From Rhodopseudomonas pseudopalustris (lineage in GTDB: Bacteria; Pseudomonadota; Alphaproteobacteria; Rhizobiales; Xanthobacteraceae), in NCBI RefSeq assembly GCF_900110435.1, contig NZ_FODT01000007.1, positions 62,001-126,000 of the forward strand: a stretch of 64,000 nucleotides of DNA. The letters run 5' to 3'. Positions 8,476 to 17,644 of this stretch are shown piece after piece. How positions within the stretch are numbered: the stretch's first letter is position 1; each line of letters starts with the position of its first letter. A program made the translations under genes and the position numbers. Below the pieces are notes generated by a model that was not told where the DNA came from, did not search any database, and saw only the letters and a program-made list of their open reading frames with translations.

Positions 8476-11223
8476 ATGAGTGCGACGGAGGACGTCAAAC
8501 GCGTTCCGACCTTCTGCTACAATTGCGTATCCGGCCCGGACTTCATGAAAGTGAAGGTCGAGAAAGGCGTCGTCACCGAGGTCGAGCCGAATTTCGATGC
8601 CGAGCAGGTGCACCCGGGCCGCGGCCGGCCCTGCGTCAAGGCCTATGGCATCGTCCAGAAGACCTACAATCCCAACCGCGTCCTGACGCCGATGCGGCGC
8701 ACCAATCCGAAAAAGGGCCGCCATCAAGATCCGGGCTTCACGCCGATCTCATGGGATGAAGCGCTCGACACCATCGCCGAGCGGCTGAAGGGCATTCGCG
8801 CCAAGGGCATGATCGACGACGCCGGCCTGCCGCGGCTCGCCGCCAGCTTCGGCCATGGCGGCACGCCGGCGAACTACATGGGCTCGTTTCCGGCTTTCCT
8901 CGCCGCATGGGGCCCGGTGGATTACAGTTTCGGTTCGGGGCAGGGGGTCAAATGCACCCACTCCGAACATCTCTACGGCGAGTTCTGGCACCGCGCTTTC
9001 ACGGTCGCCGCCGATACGCCCACCACCCGCTATATCATTGCGTTCGGCGCCAATGTCGAAGTCACCGGCGGCCCGACCGCGGTCATCCGCCACGCCGATG
9101 CACGGATTCGCGGCTACAAGCGGGTGCAGGTCGAGCCGAGCCTGACCATCACCGGCGCCTGTTCGGCGGAGTGGGTGCCGATCCGGCCGAAGACCGATCC
9201 GGCCTTCATGTTCGCGCTGATCCATGTGCTGGTGCACGAGCACGGCCTCGATAGGCTCGACATTCCGTTCCTGCGCGATCGCACCGCATCGCCCTATCTG
9301 ATCGGCCCCGACGGGCTGTATCTGCGCGATCCGCTCAGCAACAAGCCGTTGCTGTGGGACGAGGTGACCGGCGGCGCGGTGGCGTTTGATGCGCTTGGGG
9401 CGATTCCGGTGGTCGCCGGACGCTTCCGCGTCGCGCGCGCCGTCACCATCGACGCCGATTCCGCGCGCCGCGACTATGCCGATGTCGAGGCCGTCACCGC
9501 CTATCAGGCGCTCACCGATCACATCAAACGCTACACGCCGGAATGGGCGGCGGAGGTCTGCGACGTTCCGGCGGCGACCATCCGCCGCATCGCCGGCGAA
9601 TATCTCGAGGCCGCCAGCATCGGCGCCACCACCGAGATCGACGGCGTCACCCTGCCGCTGCGGCCGGTGGCGGTGACGCTCGGCAAGTCGGTCAATAATG
9701 GCTGGGGCGCCTATGAATGCTGCTGGGCGCGCACCGTGCTCGCCATGCTGGTCGGCGCACTCGAGAATCCCGGTGGCACCGTCGGCACCACGGTGCGCCT
9801 CAACCGTCCGCAGGACAATCGCCACCTCAGCGTCAAGCCGGGCGACGACGGCTTCATGGTGCAGCACTTCAATCCGACCAGCAGCAACAGCTGGGAAGCG
9901 GAGCCGACCACGCGCAACCTGCACCGCACGCTGGTGCCGATCGTCGGCCGCAATGGCGGCTGGAGCCAGGCGCTCGGGCCGACCCAGCTCGCCTGGATGT
10001 TTCAGGAGAATCTGCCGCCCGACTGGACCATGCCCAAGCCGACCCATCCGGATCTGTGGTTCGTCTACCGCTCGAACCCGGCGATCTCGTTCTGGGATAC
10101 GCGCGCGCTGGCCGAGTCGGTCGCGCGCTTTCCGTTCATGGTCGCCTTCGCCTACACGGTCGACGAAACCAACTACATGGCCGACCTGCTGCTGCCGGAA
10201 GCGACCGATCTTGAATCGACGCAGCTGATCCGGATGGGCGCCACCAAGTATATGGAGCATTTCTGGGACTATCATGGCGTCGCGCTGCGCCAGAAAGCGG
10301 TCGAGCCGCAGGGCGATGCGCGCGACTTCACCTGGATCGCCACCGAACTCGCCAAGCGCACCGGGCTGCTCACCGGCTATGTCGAGCAGTTGAATCGCGG
10401 CATTGCCGGCGTGTCGCCGCTGAAGGGCAAGGACTATGATTTCAGTCTGGACCCGGCGCAGGCGCCCGAGCCCGAGCAGATCTGGGATTCGATCTGCCGC
10501 GCCGCGACCACGACGCTGTCCGACGGCAAGCACTGCCACGGGCTCGACTGGTTCAGGGAGCACGGCTTCTACGCCATCCCGATGTCCCGGCTGCAATGGT
10601 ACCTGACCCCGACGATGGAGCAGCAGGGGCTGCGCTACGAGCTCCCCTATCAGGAGCGGCTGCTGCGGGTCGGGCGCGAACTGGGCAATCGTCTGCACGA
10701 GCAGAAGATGCACTGGTGGGACGAGCAGCTCGCCGAATATGCGGCGCTGCCCGATTGGCACGACGTGCCCGGCCGGTGGGAGCGCGCGCTGGTCAATTCC
10801 GGCGCCCGCAGCGAGGATTTTCCGTTCTGGCTGCTGACCACCAAGAGTATGCAGTATCACTCCGGCGGCAATGCCGGGATCGCGCTGATGGACGAGGTGT
10901 CCGAGAATCTGCACGGCCACACCGGCGTCATCATCAATGTCGACACCGCGGCGAAACTCGGTATCGGCGAGGGCGAACGGGTCGAGGTCCGCTCGCATAT
11001 CGGCGCCACCTACGGCAAGGCCGCGCTGGTCAAGGGGGTGCGTCCGGATACGCTGGTGATCATCGGCCAATTCGACCATTGGGCGACGCCGTATATCAAG
11101 GATAGCGAGCGCGCCAGCCTCAACACCATCGCGCCGATGACGCTGGAACTCAGCGATGCAACCGGCTCCGGCGCCGATATCGTGCGCGTCGCCGTGCGCC
11201 GGATGCAGAGGCCGGCGGCATGA
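8476..11223 (+). CDS. padB: Phenylacetyl-CoA:acceptor oxidoreductase, molybdopterin subunit PadB
   Basis: A 915-residue DMSO-reductase-family molybdopterin protein. With PadC and PadD it is expected to oxidise phenylacetyl-CoA to phenylglyoxylate at the cytoplasmic membrane, passing electrons to quinone. Order with padC, padD and the phenylglyoxylate oxidoreductase genes matches Aromatoleum/Thauera pad clusters. The N-terminal Fe-S motif has only three obvious cysteines, Cys14, Cys17 and Cys53, not the usual four. A cysteine in GVKCTHSEHLYGEFWH is a candidate Mo ligand (inference). No twin-arginine signal is present, so the catalytic subunit should be cytoplasmic. The ATG at 8476 follows GAGGAGGAAG; upstream extension is not family-like. 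Confidence 0.85.
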   Translation: MSATEDVKRVPTFCYNCVSGPDFMKVKVEKGVVTEVEPNFDAEQVHPGRGRPCVKAYGIVQKTYNPNRVLTPMRRTNPKKGRHQDPGFTPISWDEALDTIAERLKGIRAKGMIDDAGLPRLAASFGHGGTPANYMGSFPAFLAAWGPVDYSFGSGQGVKCTHSEHLYGEFWHRAFTVAADTPTTRYIIAFGANVEVTGGPTAVIRHADARIRGYKRVQVEPSLTITGACSAEWVPIRPKTDPAFMFALIHVLVHEHGLDRLDIPFLRDRTASPYLIGPDGLYLRDPLSNKPLLWDEVTGGAVAFDALGAIPVVAGRFRVARAVTIDADSARRDYADVEAVTAYQALTDHIKRYTPEWAAEVCDVPAATIRRIAGEYLEAASIGATTEIDGVTLPLRPVAVTLGKSVNNGWGAYECCWARTVLAMLVGALENPGGTVGTTVRLNRPQDNRHLSVKPGDDGFMVQHFNPTSSNSWEAEPTTRNLHRTLVPIVGRNGGWSQALGPTQLAWMFQENLPPDWTMPKPTHPDLWFVYRSNPAISFWDTRALAESVARFPFMVAFAYTVDETNYMADLLLPEATDLESTQLIRMGATKYMEHFWDYHGVALRQKAVEPQGDARDFTWIATELAKRTGLLTGYVEQLNRGIAGVSPLKGKDYDFSLDPAQAPEPEQIWDSICRAATTTLSDGKHCHGLDWFREHGFYAIPMSRLQWYLTPTMEQQGLRYELPYQERLLRVGRELGNRLHEQKMHWWDEQLAEYAALPDWHDVPGRWERALVNSGARSEDFPFWLLTTKSMQYHSGGNAGIALMDEVSENLHGHTGVIINVDTAAKLGIGEGERVEVRSHIGATYGKAALVKGVRPDTLVIIGQFDHWATPYIKDSERASLNTIAPMTLELSDATGSGADIVRVAVRRMQRPAA

Positions 11224-11873
11224 GCAAACGCTATGTGATGGCGATCGATCTGCGCCGCTGCGTCGGCTGCCAGACCTGCACCGCGGCCTGCAAGAGCGCC
11301 AACGCGACAGCCCCCGGCGTGCAATGGCGGCGCGTGCTCGATCAGGAGACCGGCGAGTTTCCGGATGTGCGCCGCACCTTCCTGCCGGTGGCGTGCATGC
11401 ATTGCGCCAATCCGCCCTGCGTCGAGGTCTGCCCGACCACGGCGACCCGCCGGCGCGAGGATGGGCTGGTCACCATCGACTATGACATCTGCATCGGCTG
11501 CGCCAATTGCATCATGGCCTGCCCCTATGATGCGCGCTCGATCGAGCACCAGCCGCGCTACGCCTTCGGCAAGGCGATGACGCATGAGATCGCACGGTCC
11601 AGTCCCGAGCGGCTGTCGGTCGCCACCAAATGCACCTTCTGCCAGGGGCGCGTCGACCGCGCCGCCGCCACCGGCCAGATCCCCGGCGTCGATCCGGACG
11701 TGACGCCGGCCTGCGTCAATTCCTGCATCTCCGGCGCGATGCATTTCGGCGACGTTGCCGATCCGGACAGCAATGTTTCGCAATTGCTGGCCAGTTCGCA
11801 GCACTTCCGGATGCACGAGGAATTGGAGACCGATCCGTCGGTGTTTTACATCTGGGGCGGGAGCGAAACATGA
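11220..11873 (+). CDS. padC: Phenylacetyl-CoA:acceptor oxidoreductase, Fe-S subunit PadC
   Basis: A 217-residue NrfC/DmsB-type ferredoxin subunit that carries electrons from PadB to the membrane subunit. Four cysteine clusters are visible: CVGCQTCTAAC (about residue 14), CMHCANPPCVEVCP (about 60), CIGCANCIMACP (about 91), and CTFC with the later CVNSC, consistent with four [4Fe-4S] centres. It starts inside the last codons of padB (ATGA overlap at 11220-11223) and its own stop overlaps the padD start, indicating translational coupling and fixed stoichiometry. Confidence 0.88.
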   Translation: MSKRYVMAIDLRRCVGCQTCTAACKSANATAPGVQWRRVLDQETGEFPDVRRTFLPVACMHCANPPCVEVCPTTATRRREDGLVTIDYDICIGCANCIMACPYDARSIEHQPRYAFGKAMTHEIARSSPERLSVATKCTFCQGRVDRAAATGQIPGVDPDVTPACVNSCISGAMHFGDVADPDSNVSQLLASSQHFRMHEELETDPSVFYIWGGSET

Positions 11874-12757
11874 GCAGGCCGCACAAGATCATCGATCGGA
11901 TGATGCCGCGCCAGCAGACCTATTGGGACGCGCGGGCGGCGATCAACTTCATCTGCGTCGGCGCCGGCGGCGGCCTGCTGTTCGTCACCGCGCTGGCTTC
12001 GCCGGCCGCCGACGATCTGCGGCCGCTGCTGGTGCTGGCGCTGGCGCTGGTCGGCACCGGCATGACCGCGGTCTGGTTCGAGATCGGCCGGCCGCTGCGC
12101 GCGTTCAACGTCTATCGCAACGCGGCGACGTCGTGGATGACGCGCGAAGCGATCATCGTCCTGTTGCTGGTCGTGTCCGCCGCCGCCGCCATCGTGTTCG
12201 ACCAGCGGGCGGCGCTGGCGATCGCCGGTCTGCTCGGCCTCGCCGTCGCCTTCGCGCAGGGGCGCATTCTGCGCGCGCAAAAAGGCATCCCAGCTTGGCG
12301 ATGCTCGATCTGCGTCAGCATGATCGTGGTCAGCGGCCTGACCGAGGGCGCGGGCCTGCTCAGCCTTGCGGCGTTGTACTGGCCGGCGCTGCTGCCGTTC
12401 GGCATCCTGCTCGCCGGCCTTGCCGGCGTCCGCCTGCTGGTCTGGCGCAACTACCTCGCCACCTTGCGCCGCGATGGCGCGCCGTCCGGAACGTTGCAGG
12501 CGTTCGCCGCCATCGATCGCCGGTTCGTCTGGCTCGGCCACGCGCTGCCGATGCTACTTGCGGTGGCCGGCGTGGTCGCCGGATCGAGCTTGCTGATTGC
12601 GCTCGCCGGCGTGCTGGCCGCCGTTGCGGGAGGCTGGTTCAAATACACGCTGATCTGCCGTGCCGGATTCACCCAGGGGTTCGCCCTGCCGCGGACGCCC
12701 GAGCGCGGCGGCGGCGCGGCGGGTGCGGGCATCCAGCCTGGGTGGACGCGCGCTTAA
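11870..12757 (+). CDS. padD: Phenylacetyl-CoA:acceptor oxidoreductase, membrane anchor PadD
   Basis: A 295-residue, very hydrophobic NrfD/DmsC-like protein with about eight predicted transmembrane helices (roughly residues 22-42, 48-68, 90-110, 112-126, 145-165, 168-185, 214-235 and 237-255). It should anchor PadBC and transfer electrons to quinone. The start overlaps the padC stop (ATGA). The N-terminal MPRQQTYWDARAAINFICVG resembles anchors of related Mo enzymes. Membrane anchors diverge fast, so the name rests mainly on its position directly after padBC. Confidence 0.8.
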   Translation: MSRPHKIIDRMMPRQQTYWDARAAINFICVGAGGGLLFVTALASPAADDLRPLLVLALALVGTGMTAVWFEIGRPLRAFNVYRNAATSWMTREAIIVLLLVVSAAAAIVFDQRAALAIAGLLGLAVAFAQGRILRAQKGIPAWRCSICVSMIVVSGLTEGAGLLSLAALYWPALLPFGILLAGLAGVRLLVWRNYLATLRRDGAPSGTLQAFAAIDRRFVWLGHALPMLLAVAGVVAGSSLLIALAGVLAAVAGGWFKYTLICRAGFTQGFALPRTPERGGGAAGAGIQPGWTRA

Positions 12758-12808
12758 ATTATCGAGCCGACCTGCAAGGCGGGCGGCAGTGGCCAATGAG
12801 GGGATGCG

Positions 12809-13381
12809 ATGTACGAAGTCCGTCTACATGGTCGCGGAGGTCAGGGCGCGGTGATGGCCGCCGGCATACTCGCCGCCGGGCTGGTTGCCGAAGGCCGGTT
12901 TGCGGTGGCGATTCCCTCGTTCGGTTTCGAGCGGCGCGGCGCGCCGGTGGTTGCGTTCCTCCGCTCGGACGAGCGCGAAATCCGCCGCATGACCAACATC
13001 ACCTATCCGGACTGCGTGGTCTGCATCGACCCGACCGTGGCGCGGTCGGTGGACATCTTCGCCGGGCTGAAGCCGGGCGGCACGCTGGTGCAGACCACCA
13101 GCAAACCGCTTGCCGCGCTCGAACTATCGGATGCCGTCGGCACGGTCGGTTTGATCGACGCCATCCGCATCGCCATGGAAATCTTTCGCCGGCCGATCAC
13201 CAATACGCTGATGCTCGGCGCCTTCGCCCGCACCACCGGCGTGGTGTCGCTCGACGCGCTGAAACAGGCGCTGGCGGACTCCGATTTCCGCGATGCCGGG
13301 CTTGGCCAGAACCTGGCGGCGCTCGACCGCGGCTACCATGAAACCGAGGTGCATCGCCTTGGCTGCGAGGCCGCCGCATGA
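12809..13381 (+). CDS. padE: Phenylglyoxylate:acceptor oxidoreductase gamma subunit PadE
   Basis: A 190-residue gamma subunit of a 2-oxoacid:acceptor oxidoreductase. It starts MYEVRLHGRGGQGAVMAAGI, the hallmark of this domain, and carries SFGFERRGAPVVAFLR, also typical. With PadFGHI it should convert phenylglyoxylate, CoA and NAD to benzoyl-CoA, CO2 and NADH. It lies 51 bases after padD with no terminator between them, and its stop overlaps the padF start (ATGA). Length is normal for a free-standing gamma subunit. Confidence 0.87.
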   Translation: MYEVRLHGRGGQGAVMAAGILAAGLVAEGRFAVAIPSFGFERRGAPVVAFLRSDEREIRRMTNITYPDCVVCIDPTVARSVDIFAGLKPGGTLVQTTSKPLAALELSDAVGTVGLIDAIRIAMEIFRRPITNTLMLGAFARTTGVVSLDALKQALADSDFRDAGLGQNLAALDRGYHETEVHRLGCEAAA

Positions 13382-13680
13382 GCAGCCATCGCGCCTATCC
13401 GATGTTCGATCCGGGCCAGGCCGGCGTGCCCGACGATCTTTGCCCGATCGCGACCGACATCAACCCGATGCTGCCCGGCGACTGGCGCAGTATGCGGCCG
13501 GTGGTGGACCGCGACAAATGCGTCAAGTGCGCGGTGTGCTGGCTGTACTGCCCGGTGCAATGCATGGTCGAACGCCCGGCCTGGTTCGATGTCGATCTGC
13601 GCACCTGCAAGGGGTGCGGCATCTGCGCCAACGAATGTCCGCACCGCGCGATCGCCATGGTGGAGGAGACGGCGGGATGA
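13378..13680 (+). CDS. padF: Phenylglyoxylate:acceptor oxidoreductase ferredoxin-like delta subunit PadF
   Basis: A 100-residue protein with two [4Fe-4S] motifs, CVKCAVCWLYCPVQC (about residues 44-58) and CKGCGICANECP (about 77-88), the standard delta subunit of pyruvate-type oxidoreductases. It transfers electrons from the TPP site on PadI toward the flavoprotein PadH. It overlaps padE at its start and padG at its stop (13677-13680). Confidence 0.87.
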   Translation: MSSHRAYPMFDPGQAGVPDDLCPIATDINPMLPGDWRSMRPVVDRDKCVKCAVCWLYCPVQCMVERPAWFDVDLRTCKGCGICANECPHRAIAMVEETAG

Positions 13681-14921
13681 GCACAGCAATCCTGGAGAAG
13701 GACCACGCGGCATCCAACAAGCCACGCCACATCGTTTGCGAAGGCAACGAGGCGGCGGCGCTGGCGGTGGCGATGGTGCGGCCGGACATGGTGTCGGTCT
13801 ATCCGATCACGCCGCAGTCGAGCCTGGTCGAACATCTGGCCAAGCTGGTCGCCGACGGCCGGATGGACGCCGAGATCGTCGATGCCGAAGGTGAGCACTC
13901 CGTGCTCTCGGTGCTGCAGGGCGCCGCCCTCGCTGGCGGCCGGACGTTTACCGCCACCTGCGGTCCCGGACTGGCCTTCATGTTCGAACCGTATTTCCGG
14001 ACTTCCGGCATGCGGCTGCCGATCGTGATGGCGCTGGTCACGCGCGACGGCATCACGCCGCAATCGGTCTGGGGCGGTCATCAGGATGCGATGACCGTTC
14101 GCGAGGTCGGTTGGGTGCAGATGTATTGCGAGACGGTGCAGGAGGTGCTCGACACCACGATCATGGCGTTCCGCATCGCTGAACACCATGACGTCATGCT
14201 ACCGGTCAATATCTGCCTCGACGGCAACTATCTTTCCTACGGCGCCGCGCGGGTGACGCTGCCCGAGCAATCCGACGTCGACGCCTTCATGGGCGACAAG
14301 GACGTCAACTGGCACGCCGCGCTCGATCCGCTCCGGCCGATGGCGGTCGACCCGCTCACCGGCGGCTCCGGCGGCAAGGGGCCGGCCACCTTCGTGCGCT
14401 ATCGCAAGGGCCAGTGCCGCGGCATGCAGAATGCGCTGCGTGTGATCACCGAGGTGCACGCGGAATATGCCGCCCGGTTCGGCCGCAGCTTTGCGCCGCT
14501 GGTCGAGCAGTATCGCATGGACGACGCCGAGTTCGCGTTGATGACGCTCGGCAGCATGACCGGCGCCGCCAAGGATGCGGTCGACGAGGCGCGCGACGCC
14601 GGCAAGCGCGTCGGCATCGTCAAGATCAAGACCTTCAGTCCGTTTCCGGTCGAGGCGTTGCGGTCGGCGCTGTCCGGGATCAAGGCGCTCGGCGTGGTCG
14701 ATCGCTCGGTCGGTTTCCGGTGGAATTGCGGGCCGATGTATCAGGAGGTGCAGGGCGTGCTGTACCGGCTCGGCCGCCATGTCCCGGCCGCCAGTTTCAT
14801 CGGCGGGCTGGCCGGCGCCGACATCACGGTCGAGCATTTCCACTGCGTGATCGACCAGACCGAAGCCCTGCTCACCGGCGCCGTGCCGAGCGGGCCGGTC
14901 TGGATCAACGAGAACGATTGA
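13677..14921 (+). CDS. padG: Phenylglyoxylate:acceptor oxidoreductase alpha subunit PadG
   Basis: A 414-residue alpha subunit of a 2-oxoacid oxidoreductase. It has the pyrimidine-binding domain signature SVYPITPQSSLVEHLAKL near residue 42, then EGEHSVLSVLQGAALAGGRT and the substrate-side TRDGITPQSVWGGHQD region. The family core is complete and has no frameshift. It overlaps padF by four bases and is followed 10 bases later by padH. Substrate assignment to phenylglyoxylate comes from the adjacent padBCD and padJ, not from the motif itself. Confidence 0.86.
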   Translation: MSTAILEKDHAASNKPRHIVCEGNEAAALAVAMVRPDMVSVYPITPQSSLVEHLAKLVADGRMDAEIVDAEGEHSVLSVLQGAALAGGRTFTATCGPGLAFMFEPYFRTSGMRLPIVMALVTRDGITPQSVWGGHQDAMTVREVGWVQMYCETVQEVLDTTIMAFRIAEHHDVMLPVNICLDGNYLSYGAARVTLPEQSDVDAFMGDKDVNWHAALDPLRPMAVDPLTGGSGGKGPATFVRYRKGQCRGMQNALRVITEVHAEYAARFGRSFAPLVEQYRMDDAEFALMTLGSMTGAAKDAVDEARDAGKRVGIVKIKTFSPFPVEALRSALSGIKALGVVDRSVGFRWNCGPMYQEVQGVLYRLGRHVPAASFIGGLAGADITVEHFHCVIDQTEALLTGAVPSGPVWINEND

Positions 14922-14931
14922 GGGACGCGCG

Positions 14932-16179
14932 ATGATGCAAGCCCAATATCTCGTCGTCGGCAGCAGCCACGCGGCGTTGGAAGCCGTCGACGCCATTCGG
15001 ATGCATGATGCCGAGGGCAGCATCGCGCTGCTGACCCGCGACAGCCATTTGCCTTATTCGCCGACCGTGCTGCCCTATGTGGTGTCCGGCCGCTCGGCGC
15101 CGGACCATGTGTATCTGCGGACGCCGGCGTATTTCGCCGAGCGCCGCGTCTCCTACCTGCCGGGCCGCGCGCTGGCGCGGGTCGCGCCGGAGCGCAGCGC
15201 CGCGACGTTGTGCGATGGCGGCGAGATCACCTATGGCAAATTGCTGCTCGCCACCGGCGCGTCACCGGCGCTGCCGGCGATCCCCGGCATCGACGCCGTT
15301 CCCTATCATGTGCTGCGCACGCTGGACGATGCGCTGCGATTGAAAGCCGCGATCGCCGCCTCGCGCCGGGCGGTGGTGCTGGGCGGCGGGCTGGTCGGGA
15401 TGCACGCCGCCGAAAACCTGGTCAAGGCCGGCGCCGAGGTCAGCATCGTCGAGATGCAGAGCCAGGTGCTGGCGGCCTATTTCGATCCGGTGGCGGCCGG
15501 GCTGATCGAGCGCGCCTTCGCCGATAACGGCGCCCGCATCGTCACCGGCCACCGCGTCGTCAGGCTGTCGCCCGGGGCGGGCGGTGCGGTCGTGCATCTC
15601 GACGATGGCCAGACCCTCGACGCCGACCTGCTGCTGGTGGCGACCGGGGTGAAGCCACAGATGGACTATCTGGAAGGCAGCGGCGTCGCGCATGACGCCG
15701 GCATTCTGGTCGACGATTACATGCGCACCAACATCGACAATGTCTGGGCCGCGGGCGATTGCGCCCAGGGCAGGGACTTCTTCAGCGATCAGGCGGTGCT
15801 GAACGCGATTCTGCCCGACGCCGCCGAGCAGGGACGCATTGCCGGGATGGCGATGGCCGGCGATCCGGGGGTCAAGGGCTACGCCGGCGGGGTGCCGCTG
15901 AACACCTACAACTTCTTCGGCCGCCACGCGATCTCGGTCGGCGCTGCGCCTGCCGGCGCGGACGTGCGGGTGCGTTTCGATCCGGAGCGCGGCCGCTATC
16001 TGCGCGTCGTCAGCACCGATGGTCGGTTGCAGGGCGTGTTCGGCGTCAACGAGTTCTTCGACGCCGGCGTGATCCGGCAACTGATCCTGCGCCGCACCGA
16101 TCTGTCGGCGGCGCTCGACCGGCTGCTCGCCGATCCGCTGACCACCGCCCGCGAATTCATGTCTCGGTTGTGGAAGTGA
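14932..16179 (+). CDS. padH: NADH-linked flavoprotein subunit of phenylglyoxylate oxidoreductase PadH
   Basis: A 415-residue pyridine nucleotide-disulfide-oxidoreductase-type flavoprotein. An N-terminal FAD dinucleotide fold (QYLVVGSSHAALEAVDAIR), a central NAD-binding fold (RAVVLGGGLVGMHAAENL, about residue 145) and the second FAD motif NVWAAGDCAQG (about 270) are in order. In the pad complex this epsilon subunit hands electrons to NAD. AGGGACG lies just upstream of the ATG pair; either of the two consecutive ATGs may be used. It fits between padG and padI exactly as in Aromatoleum. Confidence 0.84.
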   Translation: MMQAQYLVVGSSHAALEAVDAIRMHDAEGSIALLTRDSHLPYSPTVLPYVVSGRSAPDHVYLRTPAYFAERRVSYLPGRALARVAPERSAATLCDGGEITYGKLLLATGASPALPAIPGIDAVPYHVLRTLDDALRLKAAIAASRRAVVLGGGLVGMHAAENLVKAGAEVSIVEMQSQVLAAYFDPVAAGLIERAFADNGARIVTGHRVVRLSPGAGGAVVHLDDGQTLDADLLLVATGVKPQMDYLEGSGVAHDAGILVDDYMRTNIDNVWAAGDCAQGRDFFSDQAVLNAILPDAAEQGRIAGMAMAGDPGVKGYAGGVPLNTYNFFGRHAISVGAAPAGADVRVRFDPERGRYLRVVSTDGRLQGVFGVNEFFDAGVIRQLILRRTDLSAALDRLLADPLTTAREFMSRLWK

Positions 16180-16181
16180 GC

Positions 16182-17510
16182 ATGGGACAGGCCTACACCA
16201 CGATCGCCTTCGACGCCGCCAAATGCGACGGCTGTCAGCAATGCATGAGCGCCTGCGCCACCGCCAAGAAAGGCGCCGACGACAGCGCACGGGCGCGCCT
16301 CCAGGTGCTGCCGACGGACAGCGGCTTCGAACTGGCGATGTGTCGCCAGTGTGGCGATCCGAAATGCGTCACCGTCTGTCCGGCCGGAGCACTGGCCAAG
16401 GACGGCGACACCGGCGTGATCGGATGGGACGCCGGCAAATGCGTCGATTGCCTGCTGTGCACGGTGGGCTGCGCCTATGCGGGGATCGCGCGCGACGCCG
16501 CTGACGGCCGCGTCGCCAAATGCGATATGTGCGATGGCGCGCCGGCCTGCGTCGCGGCCTGCCCGACCGCGGCGCTGAGCCACATCACCACCGCGCGGAT
16601 CTACAACGAAGTCGGCGACTGGGAGGATTTGTTCACGCCGGGCCTCGCCGGCTGTCAGGGCTGCAACACCGAACTGCTGATGCGTCACGCGCTGCGCCGC
16701 GTCGGTCCGGATACCGTGCTGGCAACGCCGCCGGGCTGCGTGCCGGGGATGGGATCGGTCGGCTATAACGGCCTGACCGGGACCAAGGTGCCGGTGTTTC
16801 ATCCACTCCTGACCAATACCGCGCCGATGCTGGCGGGGGTCAAGCGCCAGCTCAAGCGCAAGGGCCGCGAGGTGACGGCGATGGCGATCGCCGGCGACGG
16901 CGGCGCGTCCGACGTCGGCTTCCAGTCGCTGTCGGGCGCCGCCGAGCGCGGCGAAGAAATCCTGTTCATGGTGGTCGACAACGAAGGCTACATGAACACC
17001 GGGATGCAGCGATCGAGCTGCACGCCCTACGGCGCCTGGACCTCGACCACGCCGGTGGGACGCGAGTCCAAGGGCAAGACCCAGGACGCCAAGAACCTGC
17101 CGCTGCTGATGGTCAACCATCGCTGCGCCTATGTGGCGACCGCTTCCACCGCCTTCATGCAGGATCTCTACGACAAGCTCGACAAGGCGATCGCCGCCTC
17201 CAAACAAGGCTTCGCCTATCTGCATGTCTACTCGCCCTGCACCACCGGCTGGCGGTTTCCTACCGACCAGAACATGGAAGTGGCGCGCAAGGCGGTGGAG
17301 ACGAATTTCGTCATGCTCTGGGAATTCACTCCGAGCAATGGCCTGCATTTCACCCATCCGGTCGACGCGCCGCTGCCGATCACCGACTACCTCAAGGCGA
17401 TGGGGCGCTTCCGCCATCTCGACGCCGATCAGATCCGGCACATCCAGGCCAAGGTCGACGAGAACCGCGCCATCATCGAACAGCTCGCGACCGGGGTGAG
17501 AGCGGCCTGA
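16182..17510 (+). CDS. padI: Phenylglyoxylate:acceptor oxidoreductase beta subunit PadI (TPP and Fe-S)
   Basis: A 442-residue beta subunit in which an N-terminal polyferredoxin domain is fused to the TPP-binding domain. The Cys motifs are CDGCQQCMSAC, CRQCGDPKCVTVCP, CVDCLLCTVGC and CDMCDGAPACVAACP (residues about 14-130); the TPP signature is GDGGASDVGFQSLSG with NEGYMNTGMQ following. The ATG at 16182 is three bases after the padH stop; a GTG at 16176 overlapping that stop is an alternative in the same frame. It completes the padEFGHI set. Confidence 0.86.
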   Translation: MGQAYTTIAFDAAKCDGCQQCMSACATAKKGADDSARARLQVLPTDSGFELAMCRQCGDPKCVTVCPAGALAKDGDTGVIGWDAGKCVDCLLCTVGCAYAGIARDAADGRVAKCDMCDGAPACVAACPTAALSHITTARIYNEVGDWEDLFTPGLAGCQGCNTELLMRHALRRVGPDTVLATPPGCVPGMGSVGYNGLTGTKVPVFHPLLTNTAPMLAGVKRQLKRKGREVTAMAIAGDGGASDVGFQSLSGAAERGEEILFMVVDNEGYMNTGMQRSSCTPYGAWTSTTPVGRESKGKTQDAKNLPLLMVNHRCAYVATASTAFMQDLYDKLDKAIAASKQGFAYLHVYSPCTTGWRFPTDQNMEVARKAVETNFVMLWEFTPSNGLHFTHPVDAPLPITDYLKAMGRFRHLDADQIRHIQAKVDENRAIIEQLATGVRAA

Positions 17511-17537
17511 CGCGGCGCGCGCGCTACGCAACCAAGT

Positions 17538-17573
17538 AAGACCGAAAAGACCAAAAAGACCGAAAAGGCGAAA
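17538..17573 (+). repeat. Short imperfect purine-rich direct repeat
   Basis: Between padI and padJ the sequence contains three imperfect copies of a roughly 10-base unit built on AAGACC(G/A)AAA, followed by AAGGCGAAA. It lies in the 134-base gap and encodes nothing evident. It may be slippage-derived or an mRNA spacer. Confidence 0.6.
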
Positions 17574-17644
17574 CGGCTGAGGCAGAAAAAGTTCACAGCG
17601 TCCTCGAGGCGCGAACGACAGAACTTCGTAGCAGGGGGGACGGC

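Noticed and set aside
8146-8727. 193-residue minus-strand frame overlapping the padB start
   Set aside because: It crosses the padB start and RBS, has no family likeness and no good RBS.
8749-11079. Long open frame opposite padB on the minus strand
   Set aside because: It is the antisense shadow of padB in high-GC DNA; the amino-acid composition (Arg, Ala, Gly, His rich) and lack of any family motif are typical of such frames.
15759-17510. Longer padI of 583 residues
   Set aside because: The first 140 residues overlap padH and have no Fe-S or TPP similarity; the MGQAYTTIAFD start three bases past padH is right.
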